Origin: Sedimentisphaerales bacterium
GTDB lineage: Bacteria > Planctomycetota > Phycisphaerae > Sedimentisphaerales > Anaerohalosphaeraceae
Length of the DNA: 64,000 bases
Assembly (NCBI GenBank): GCA_016930745.1
Contig: JAFGGE010000031.1
Location: 30,819-94,818 of the forward strand
Direction of reading: 5' to 3'
The position numbers and the translations under genes are program-made. The notes below the pieces were generated by a model. It was not told the origin of the DNA. It was given only the letters and a program-made list of their open reading frames with translations, and ran no database searches. This document shows positions 20,803-30,967 of this stretch, one piece after another; position 1 is the stretch's first letter; each line of letters begins with the position of its first letter.

Positions 20803-23357
20803 TGCATCCGGAAACCACGGAACAAAATATCATCCTGGAAAAGGATTCCTCTGTGCAAAGCCGAATCCTGCAAACCTTGTTTACTCGGCTCAATGAGACC
20901 GGGATTGATTACTGTGTACTGCGGAACTACGCTTCTCTTCCGGATTCTCTGGAGGGCAGCGATTTGGACTTACTGGCGAAGCCGTCCGATGCGAAAACGA
21001 TCCTATCCGTATTGGAATCGGTGGTCCGCGATTTCAACGGCAAATGCCTTTGCGACTATGCTGTCCACGCCTGCATCCTGCGGTATGGAGGTTTTGTGGA
21101 AGGGCAATGGTGGTTTCTTCCGATCGATCTGTTTACTCATCTGGAATTTCGTGGTCTTCCTTACTTGAATGTAACCGCCGTATTGGATTGTTCCCAAATG
21201 AAAAATGGCGTACGAGTCGCCTCGCGACCGGATGCCGACATAATCACGTTTCTTAAAAATCTTCTTTTCAAGGGACGGGTTCAACGGGAACTCATCCAGA
21301 AGGCATATGAGGCGTATCATTCAAAGGAACAACGGTATGAGCCGATCCTGAGGGAAGTTTTTGAAGCACGGACCGTAAACAACCTGAAAAACCTTTTATC
21401 TGAAGAAAACAAAGCTTACATCGTGTCGTCTTTGGCGCATCGACTGCGAAAGTCACTGCTGCTTCATAGTCTGCAAAAACGGCCTCTGTGGACTTTATGG
21501 CGCCGCAGTTGCAATGGGACGAAGCGAATTCGTCGAATCTTCCATCGTCCGGGATTTTGGGCGGTTGTTCTCGGCGTCGACGGCAGCGGTAAAAGTACTC
21601 TTCTGGAGGCGGTGAAACCCGTTATGGAGTCGGCTTTACATAACCGGATACATCAAGAGCATATCCGGCCCCACTGGCTGCCGAGTCTGGCCCGATTGTT
21701 CGGCAGAACTGAAACAGAAGGGCCGGTCTGTGATCCCCATGCAAGCCGTCCTTCGGGTTTCTTTGGTTCTCTTTTTCGACTGATCTATTATTCTCTTGAT
21801 TATACCATCGGTTTCTGGCGGAAGGTGTACCCTGTGCTGGTCAAAAGTCCCTCATTCTATGTGTTTGACCGATATTATTATGATTTTTTTCTGGATCCCC
21901 GCCGCGTTCGTATGTCCCTGCCGAAATGGATCATAGAGGCTATTGGAAGGATTATCCCGGAGCCGGATCTGATTCTTTGTCTTGGAACCCAGGCCGACAA
22001 GATTCATGCCCGCAAGCCGGAACTGCCGACCGAAGAAGTGCACAAGCAGATAGTTTCTCTAAAACGATTCTGCTTTGCCCATCCGCATGCGGTCTGGATT
22101 GATACGGGCGGCTCAATCGAAGAGTCTGCGGACCAGGCCCTGATGGCGATTACAAACGCCATGGCTTCCCGTTATCAGCAGCCGATCGCATTTCCCAGGG
22201 GCGATTTCTGGGCGATTCCATTTCCAGGTTTTTCCGCCAGCCCGGTTTCGCTTCAGGATGCCGGCTTGGCCATCGTATCTCGCTATGCCGGATTGCCTGC
22301 TCGTCAGCCGCGGCTTTTTGTCCCCTTGCGGTCCCCAGCTCTTACGTATAAAGGCGTGTCATTTTATGTGCCCGGCAGGCGGCGGGCACAGCTTGCATGG
22401 GCCGGATTGGGGTTTCTTGTACGAAATGGGATCCAAAAACCTTTTTTCCGCAACGTGATCACGCTGTGTTCGAAACGCGACCGGCTTCATCCAAAAGACG
22501 ACCTGATTTCCTTTCTCGGTAAGCGTCTGGGTTATCCTGTTGCCGATATAGCGATGTACGTTGGCTCGGGCTCCCCACAGCGAAAAATGACGGTTTTGGC
22601 TATGGCGGCCAATGGAGGCCAGGATGTCGTGGTCAAAATCGCCGATACCGAGTCGGCAAGGCTGGCGCTCGAACGGGAAACAAAGGCCCTGCGGCAACTG
22701 GCGGATTCCCCTCTGGCCGGGCAAGCGCCGGCGATTTTCTTTGAGGAACTATGGCATGGATATCTTGTGCAGGCCCAGCAAAAATGCCCTTTTCCGCCCA
22801 ATAAACAAATACCGATTTTAACGCCGATACACATGGCGTTTTTGACAAAGTTGACCAAACTGGGAAGGCAAACGCTTCCGATCTCTCAGACATCGGTTTA
22901 TCAAGGAATTCGAGACGCTTTGGGTAGTGAGGCCGATTGGATTCCATCCTACGTACAACGAATTGCCGGTCGGGTGTTGTCGGATCGCTTCTCCGGATCG
23001 CCAATCGTTTGTCATCGGACACACGGCGATTTCGCCCCCTGGAACCTGCGATTGTATCGAGGGCAAATCATGGCCTACGACTGGGAAGACACCGATCCCC
23101 GGGGAGCGGCGTTCACGGATATCTTTCATTTTCTGTTCCGACAGGCCTGGCTGGTCGGACCCTGGCCTGGCGCGGCGGCGATCCTTCGAACCATGCGCTC
23201 TGCGGCCGGCTCTTTGGCCGAGCGTGCCGGGATCGATAAAACCATGATCGATTCAGCCCTGCTTCTCTGGGCGCTAGGGCAGCATCTGCATGCCCCTTCC
23301 AATCCGATGCTGCAGATTCTTCATGTATTGGAAGATGACTTTGTCTCGAAGGTTTAA
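20802..23357 (+). CDS. Three-part protein: nucleotidyltransferase-like, P-loop thymidylate kinase-like, APH/choline kinase-like phosphotransferase
   Basis: GIDYCVLRNYASLPDSLEGSDLDLLAKPSD; LGVDGSGKSTLLEAV; C-terminal THGDFAPWNLRLYRGQIMAYDWEDTDP (Brenner-like HGDxxxxN and DWE). Confidence 0.82.
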   Translation: MHPETTEQNIILEKDSSVQSRILQTLFTRLNETGIDYCVLRNYASLPDSLEGSDLDLLAKPSDAKTILSVLESVVRDFNGKCLCDYAVHACILRYGGFVEGQWWFLPIDLFTHLEFRGLPYLNVTAVLDCSQMKNGVRVASRPDADIITFLKNLLFKGRVQRELIQKAYEAYHSKEQRYEPILREVFEARTVNNLKNLLSEENKAYIVSSLAHRLRKSLLLHSLQKRPLWTLWRRSCNGTKRIRRIFHRPGFWAVVLGVDGSGKSTLLEAVKPVMESALHNRIHQEHIRPHWLPSLARLFGRTETEGPVCDPHASRPSGFFGSLFRLIYYSLDYTIGFWRKVYPVLVKSPSFYVFDRYYYDFFLDPRRVRMSLPKWIIEAIGRIIPEPDLILCLGTQADKIHARKPELPTEEVHKQIVSLKRFCFAHPHAVWIDTGGSIEESADQALMAITNAMASRYQQPIAFPRGDFWAIPFPGFSASPVSLQDAGLAIVSRYAGLPARQPRLFVPLRSPALTYKGVSFYVPGRRRAQLAWAGLGFLVRNGIQKPFFRNVITLCSKRDRLHPKDDLISFLGKRLGYPVADIAMYVGSGSPQRKMTVLAMAANGGQDVVVKIADTESARLALERETKALRQLADSPLAGQAPAIFFEELWHGYLVQAQQKCPFPPNKQIPILTPIHMAFLTKLTKLGRQTLPISQTSVYQGIRDALGSEADWIPSYVQRIAGRVLSDRFSGSPIVCHRTHGDFAPWNLRLYRGQIMAYDWEDTDPRGAAFTDIFHFLFRQAWLVGPWPGAAAILRTMRSAAGSLAERAGIDKTMIDSALLLWALGQHLHAPSNPMLQILHVLEDDFVSKV

Positions 23358-24633
23358 AATCCTGATCTCAGCGTACGCCTGCGAGCCTTATAAAGGCTCC
23401 GAGCCGGAAGTCGGCTGGCAGTGGGTTTGCCAGATTGCCCGTACACACGATGTCTGGGTGCTTACACGGGCCAATAATATCCCGCCCATCGAAGCTTCCG
23501 GCCTGTCGCAAAAATACCCGAACCTGGCCTGGATCGGCGTGGAACCGCCGCGGTGGCTCGGCTTCTGGAAAAAAGGCCAACGAGGAACACATCTGTATTA
23601 TGCCCTCTGGCAGATGACGGCCCTCATCGTCGGCTGGAGACTTCACCGAAAAATAAAATTCGATTTGACGCATCATCTGACTTTCAGCCCTTTTTACTGG
23701 GCGCCCCTGATCGGTTTACTGCCTGTCCCGTTCGTATGGGGTCCTGTAGGGGCCGGCGAGGTCGTCCCGCGTCCGTATTGGCTGCTGTTTTCCTTTGGCC
23801 AGAAGATACGAGAAACCATTCGACTTTGTATTCGAAAGGCAAGTATTTGGAATCCTTTTGTGTATGGGGCGATGCGCAAAGCCCGTTTCATTCTAGCCGC
23901 CACAGAGGAAACACGGAGAGCGTTTCCGCAACGCCTGCGCAACAAAGTGATCGTAGAGGCCCAGATCGGGATCGATCCGGTATCCACGACGATGCGACAA
24001 AAACCATCGGACGATGTGTTTCGGATCGTAACGGCCGGCCGGCATGTGTATTGGAAAGGCCATATCCTGATCCTCCGGGCCTTCGCGCGGTTTCATACCT
24101 TGTACGAAGGGCGCAGCGAACTGGTTCTTCTGAGCGATGGGCCGCAGCGTCCTGGTCTCGAAGAAGAGGCCCGTCGCCTCGGCGTCGCCGATGTAGTGCG
24201 TTTTGTGGGGTGGTTGCCGAAGCGTCAGGATGTATTCAGGGAGTATGAAAAAGCCGACCTTTTCGCGTATGCCAGTCTCTTTGAGTGCGGCGGTTATGTC
24301 GTTATGGAAGCGATGTCATGCGGAGTTCCGGTTGTCACGCTCGGCCTGGGCGGCCCCGGCGAGATGGTTACGGACGATTGCGGAGTAGTCATTACCCCTT
24401 CCTCGATCAAACAAACCATCGACGACTTTGCTTTGGCCTTTCATACTTTGGCTCAGGACAGATCGCTTTTACGCGATAAAAACATTCGCACGGTCCAGCG
24501 AATCGAGCAGCAATTCCGCTGGTCGGTCAAAGGCGATCGTCTGCTGCGATGGCTCGATGGATGGACGAAAACAGGCTCGCTTTGCGATGGTATCCCCTCG
24601 GCGGCTCAAGAGGCAACCGATAAAAGCGTCTAA
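23335..24633 (+). CDS. Family 4 glycosyltransferase
   Basis: SAYACEPYKGSEPEVGWQW; ADLFAYASLFECGGYVVMEAMSCGVPVVTLGLGGPGEMV. Start ATG 23335 overlaps the previous gene. Confidence 0.9.
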   Translation: MTLSRRFKILISAYACEPYKGSEPEVGWQWVCQIARTHDVWVLTRANNIPPIEASGLSQKYPNLAWIGVEPPRWLGFWKKGQRGTHLYYALWQMTALIVGWRLHRKIKFDLTHHLTFSPFYWAPLIGLLPVPFVWGPVGAGEVVPRPYWLLFSFGQKIRETIRLCIRKASIWNPFVYGAMRKARFILAATEETRRAFPQRLRNKVIVEAQIGIDPVSTTMRQKPSDDVFRIVTAGRHVYWKGHILILRAFARFHTLYEGRSELVLLSDGPQRPGLEEEARRLGVADVVRFVGWLPKRQDVFREYEKADLFAYASLFECGGYVVMEAMSCGVPVVTLGLGGPGEMVTDDCGVVITPSSIKQTIDDFALAFHTLAQDRSLLRDKNIRTVQRIEQQFRWSVKGDRLLRWLDGWTKTGSLCDGIPSAAQEATDKSV

Positions 24634-25420
24634 AGGGCAGTGGTATACAAATATGCTTTATGCGGCCCCGGACAAACTTCCCATGACACGACAAGAGATC
24701 CTGTCGGAACTGCAAAGGTTTGTGGATTGCCATCCGTTTCCGGACCGGCCGGTCATTCTGGAAGCGGGATGCGGATCACGAAGCCATGTAGCGTTTCCGG
24801 CAGCCTCTCGCATGGTCGGAATTGATATTTCCGAGAAGCAACTGGTTCGGAATGATGCGCTTCAGGAACGGATTATGGGCGATATCCAGGACTATGATTT
24901 TGCCCCCGGTTCCTTCGATGCGATTATCTGCTGGGATGTGCTGGAGCACCTGAAAGAGCCGACACGGGCACTGGACCGCTTTTTTGACGCGATACGAGCG
25001 AACGGTTTGGTCATTCTCGGACTGCCCAATATCCTGTCGCTGTGGGGATTGACGACTAAATATTCGCCGTATTGGCTGCATGTGTGGTTCTATCGAAAGG
25101 TCTTCAAAAAACAGGAGGCCGGCCGGGATGACAATCCCCCCTTTCTGACATATCTGCGGTGGAGCCTGGCGCCCGGCGCTCTCCAGTGTTACGCCCAAGG
25201 CAGAGGGCTTTCGGTTGCTCTCTATCGCCAATATGACCCTCTGCTGCCGTCCGTGCAAAGACGAAAAAAATGGATCACCCGGCTCTATGTCATTCTGGCC
25301 CGAACACTGCGCCTTCTTACCCTGGGCAGGCTGGGCGGAACAGGTAACAGCGGACTCATACTCGTGTTGCATAAAAACAATATGGAACAAAACGATAATG
25401 AACACGACAACATTTCGTAA
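24587..25420 (+). CDS. Class I SAM-dependent methyltransferase
   Basis: PVILEAGCGSRSHVAFP; FDAIICWDVLEHLKEPTRALDRFF; NGLVILGLPN. Start uncertain (24587 or 24653). Confidence 0.85.
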   Translation: MVSPRRLKRQPIKASKGQWYTNMLYAAPDKLPMTRQEILSELQRFVDCHPFPDRPVILEAGCGSRSHVAFPAASRMVGIDISEKQLVRNDALQERIMGDIQDYDFAPGSFDAIICWDVLEHLKEPTRALDRFFDAIRANGLVILGLPNILSLWGLTTKYSPYWLHVWFYRKVFKKQEAGRDDNPPFLTYLRWSLAPGALQCYAQGRGLSVALYRQYDPLLPSVQRRKKWITRLYVILARTLRLLTLGRLGGTGNSGLILVLHKNNMEQNDNEHDNIS

Positions 25421-26609
25421 AACCCTGCCGCTGTGGCTGCTCATTGGCAGTTTTATTGTGCTTTCGTCCGGGGAGGATTATTCTACCATCGAAGAAAAAC
25501 CGTTTCGATTGACGGTTGCCCATAAACTCGTGCTTTTACCGCTTGCCTCCTTTCTTGGGATATACAGCCTGTTAATTACTTGCAAGTACAAATCCTGGCC
25601 GAAACCAGCCAAACCTGTGTGTTTGTATGTCTTATACCTGCTTATCAATATAGTATTTTTACCCTTCAGTCAGAATATCGGTTACAGCGCCTGGAAATTG
25701 TTCGAGACGACCACATCCGTCTTGGTTGTCTATGCCATGGTTTGCACTGTCGGAGCCCGAAGAACGCTGACGATTTTACTTATGGGGATATTGGCCATGA
25801 TCTGTTTTGTATGGCTGGGCGTTCTTCTGTCTCCGTCGAAAGGCCTTATGCTGGATAAGTATGCGAACCATTACATCCCGTTCAATCTTCATGGTTATCT
25901 GATAGGGCTCAACAGCAACAGTATCGGACTTTTATCCGCCGTTCTTCTCTTTTCCTTCCCTCTGATTCCTCTGAGACAAAACATTAGCCTCAGGAATCTG
26001 TGGAAACTGGGTTTATTTATCACCCTCTTTCTCGCCCAGTCCCGAACGGCATGGATAGCGCTAGGCTTTGGATATTTTGGCACCATAGCCGACCGAACCC
26101 ATCGACATACCATTTTCGTTTTTCTTCTGATGGGTATCATGCTGATGGCCCTGGTTCCGCCGGATGCGCTCCTTTCCGTGGCCACGCGAGGAAAAGGCCT
26201 TGATTCCGCGTTAACCCACTCGCTTTCCGGCCGCACCGATCTGTGGAGCTATGCGGTGGAGAACTCGGATCGTTTCTGGAAATGCGGATTGGGCTTTGCC
26301 GCCGGTTCACGATCACTCTTGGAAACGTACGGTATGGGAGAAACAGCCAGCCTTCATGGGGATTTGGCTGATGCCTTTACCGGTTCGGGCTTCCTTGGCG
26401 CCGCAGCGTTGCTCGCCTGTATGGCCAGTGTTCTTCTGTTTTTGGTGCGGGCGGGAAATGATTCAAACTATATCTCCTGTTCGAAAGGCTTTCTTATCGC
26501 TCTTATGATCCGATCCTTCACTGGAACGACTCTGGCTTTCGGGAATCTGTATCCCGCTCTTTTTACGTCGATTGTTTTTGAATTAGACGCCGTTACCAAC
26601 CCTCGTTAA
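25398..26609 (+). CDS. O-antigen ligase/polymerase-like (Wzy/WaaL) membrane protein
   Basis: ATG 25398; about 10 TM segments; FLAQSRTAWIALGFGYF; large loop with SLSGRTDLWSYAVEN. Confidence 0.83.
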   Translation: MNTTTFRKTLPLWLLIGSFIVLSSGEDYSTIEEKPFRLTVAHKLVLLPLASFLGIYSLLITCKYKSWPKPAKPVCLYVLYLLINIVFLPFSQNIGYSAWKLFETTTSVLVVYAMVCTVGARRTLTILLMGILAMICFVWLGVLLSPSKGLMLDKYANHYIPFNLHGYLIGLNSNSIGLLSAVLLFSFPLIPLRQNISLRNLWKLGLFITLFLAQSRTAWIALGFGYFGTIADRTHRHTIFVFLLMGIMLMALVPPDALLSVATRGKGLDSALTHSLSGRTDLWSYAVENSDRFWKCGLGFAAGSRSLLETYGMGETASLHGDLADAFTGSGFLGAAALLACMASVLLFLVRAGNDSNYISCSKGFLIALMIRSFTGTTLAFGNLYPALFTSIVFELDAVTNPR

Positions 26610-26723
26610 ATCGCACCGGTTCTTCCAGGGAAAATTCTTGGGAAACGTAAAGCAGCATATTAGCCATACTTAACAAATGCTGCATTTTTATCTACGAAGA
26701 ATGATTGCCTCGGAACATGTTTT

Positions 26724-28691
26724 ATGAAAATCCTTCTGGTCCACAACCGATACGGCGTCTACAGCGGGGAAGAGGCCGTGGTCGATGCGCAGCAGCGGCT
26801 GCTGCGTGAACACGGCCATGAGGTGATCCGGTTCGAGCGAAGCAGCGCCGAACTCGAAACGATGCGTTTCGGCAAACTGCGTGCCTTCCTGGCGGGAATC
26901 TATAATCCCTTTTCCCGGCGAACCATGCGCCGCCTGCTCAAAGAGTATCGGCCGGATGTCGTGCATATCCACAACCTGTATCCGCTGATCTCGCCGTCCG
27001 TGCTGGCGCCCTGCCGCCGGGGGGGCGTGCCGGTGGTCATGACGGTGCATAATTATCGGCTTTTTTGCCCCAATGGTTCGCTTCAGGTCAAAGGAAGGAT
27101 CTGCCGGCGATGTGGCGGCGAGAAAGAATATTGGTGCCTTTTTAACAATTGCATGGGGAGCCTGCCCAAGAGCCTGGGGTATTTCCTGCGAAACTGGCTG
27201 GCCCGGAAACGGGGAATGTACAAGAAGAACGTAACCTTATATGTCTGCCTGACCCAATTTCAGAAGGAGCTCCTGATCCGGGAAGGATTTCCCCCTGACC
27301 GTATCAGTGTAGCGCCGAATATGGTTTCGGCGCAGCGGGAGAAAATCATGACGGAAGGGAATTACATTGGATTTGCCGGGCGGTTGAATCAGGAAAAAGG
27401 GATTTGGACGCTGATGCAGGCCGCCCGGCAGACGCCGCAGATTTCCTATAAAGCCGCCGGCGATAGTCTGCATTTATCCGCGCTGAGAGCTGCCGCGCCG
27501 GCCAATTTTGAATTGCTCGGCCGACTTGCCGCCGGGCCAATGAAGGAATTTTATGAACATTGCCGTTTTCTTGTGCTCCCCAGCGAATGGTTCGAAGGAT
27601 TTCCCGTGGTCCTTCTGGAAGCCATGAAGCATGGCAAGGCGGTTGTCGCCTCCCGGCTGGGAGGCATACCAGAGATCGTGGAAGACGGCAGAACCGGACT
27701 GCTGTTCGAGCCGGGGAATGCACAGGATCTGACGGAAAAAATCAAAGCCCTCTGGACACAGCCCGCCCTCTGTCGTTCCATGGGCAAAGCCGGACGACGA
27801 AAATTCATCGAAGAATACTCGCCCCAAAGGTATTATGAACGATTGATACGGCTCTATGCCGAGGTTGTTTCCCCTGGCCGCGAGCGCTCGGGAATATTCA
27901 CCGAAATAAAGACGGGGAAAAACAAGACCGTTCCATCCGTATCGACCGGGGCCATCCTGGGGGTGAGATTCAATTTGACCAGCGCCGACCAGGCTGTTCA
28001 AACGGTTTTGCAGTGGAAGCGGCGAAGACAGCAGGAGATGATCATATTCGCACCTCCTCACAGCGTGGTAATGGCAAGGCGAGATCGGCTCATGCGAACA
28101 GCCCTGGCCAAAGCCGCTCTCGTTTTGCCCGACGGCGTCGGAATTATTCTGGCCGCGAAAATCCTGGGATACGATCATTTTGGCCGCGTAACCGGTCCTG
28201 ACTTTATGCTGGAGTTGTGCGATAAGGGACGTCAGGTCGCCCTGAAACATTACTTTTACGGCGGGGCGCCGGGTGTGGCGGAGAAACTTATTAAAGTTCT
28301 TTGCAATAAATATCCCGGGCTGAATGTGGGAGGGTATTTTTGTCCTCCTTTTCGGGAACTGTCTATCTGCGAAGATGACCAGGTAATTCGCACCATTAAT
28401 AAGGCTCGCCCCGATATATTGTGGATAGGTTTAGGCGCTCCAAAACAGGAAAAATGGATGCTGGAACACTACAGGAAGATCCATGTCACGGCGATGCTGG
28501 GCGTCGGTGCGGCGTTTGATTTTCATTCCGGACAGGTCAAATGGGCGCCCCGTCTGTTCCGTTCGCTTGGTCTGGAATGGGCATGGCGATTGACCCGGCA
28601 GCCGCAACGAATGTTCAAACGAAATCTCGATAGTCCTCGTTTCCTGCTGCAAATCTTACACCAACGTTTTTCCGCCGGCAATGCGTCCTGA
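26724..28691 (+). CDS. Fusion: N-terminal GT4 glycosyltransferase and C-terminal WecG/TagA/CpsF (GT26) glycosyltransferase
   Basis: N-part MKILLVHNRYGVYSGEEAVVDAQ...SEWFEGFPVVLLEAMKHGKAVVAS; C-part LVLPDGVGIILAAKILG...RVTGPDFMLELC...IGLGAPKQEKWM...GVGAAFDFHSGQVKWAPRLFRSLGLEWAWRL. Confidence 0.92.
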   Translation: MKILLVHNRYGVYSGEEAVVDAQQRLLREHGHEVIRFERSSAELETMRFGKLRAFLAGIYNPFSRRTMRRLLKEYRPDVVHIHNLYPLISPSVLAPCRRGGVPVVMTVHNYRLFCPNGSLQVKGRICRRCGGEKEYWCLFNNCMGSLPKSLGYFLRNWLARKRGMYKKNVTLYVCLTQFQKELLIREGFPPDRISVAPNMVSAQREKIMTEGNYIGFAGRLNQEKGIWTLMQAARQTPQISYKAAGDSLHLSALRAAAPANFELLGRLAAGPMKEFYEHCRFLVLPSEWFEGFPVVLLEAMKHGKAVVASRLGGIPEIVEDGRTGLLFEPGNAQDLTEKIKALWTQPALCRSMGKAGRRKFIEEYSPQRYYERLIRLYAEVVSPGRERSGIFTEIKTGKNKTVPSVSTGAILGVRFNLTSADQAVQTVLQWKRRRQQEMIIFAPPHSVVMARRDRLMRTALAKAALVLPDGVGIILAAKILGYDHFGRVTGPDFMLELCDKGRQVALKHYFYGGAPGVAEKLIKVLCNKYPGLNVGGYFCPPFRELSICEDDQVIRTINKARPDILWIGLGAPKQEKWMLEHYRKIHVTAMLGVGAAFDFHSGQVKWAPRLFRSLGLEWAWRLTRQPQRMFKRNLDSPRFLLQILHQRFSAGNAS

Positions 28692-28793
28692 CATATAAGC
28701 AATCCCTTTTCAAACAGAGGTATCATCCGGCGCCGGGGATCCTTTCGCGAAGTTCCATTCCTGGCCGCCTAATCCCCGATGATGCCCGAAGGA

Positions 28794-28824
28794 GGGGACC
28801 CATAATGGGTTCCCTTTCTTTTTT
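28794..28824 (+). terminator. Rho-independent terminator after the polysaccharide locus
   Basis: GGGGACCC-ATAAT-GGGTTCCC stem (8 bp with one G-T pair) followed by TTTCTTTTTT. Confidence 0.82.
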
Positions 28825-28844
28825 CTCTTCCCTCTGTATACCCC

Positions 28845-28873
28845 TGTTCACGGCGGGTTAAACCTGTTATAAT
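28845..28873 (+). promoter_or_regulatory. Candidate promoter for obg
   Basis: Perfect TATAAT at 28868-28873 with weak -35 (TGTTCA) 17 nt upstream. Confidence 0.5.
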
Positions 28874-28913
28874 CCCGGGTTTGTTTGGGCGGCTTTCTTT
28901 TCGATCCCTATAA

Positions 28914-30805
<1,892 letters not shown>

Positions 30806-30891
30806 CGCGGAAAAAGAGGTTACCGGAGAGCCGGGGCAGGCACTATCCGGATAGACAAGGGGAGTTATTATGCGCCTTGCGAAAGCGCGGA

Positions 30892-30920
30892 TTGAAACGA
30901 TCCGCTCGACATGGTAGACT
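30892..30920 (+). promoter_or_regulatory. Candidate promoter for the efflux operon
   Basis: TTGAAA (30892-30897), 17-nt spacer, TAGACT (30915-30920). Confidence 0.45.
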
Positions 30921-30967
30921 AGACTGTTTGCCCAAGGCGAACGACAAGCAGTAGGAAATCGTATTAT

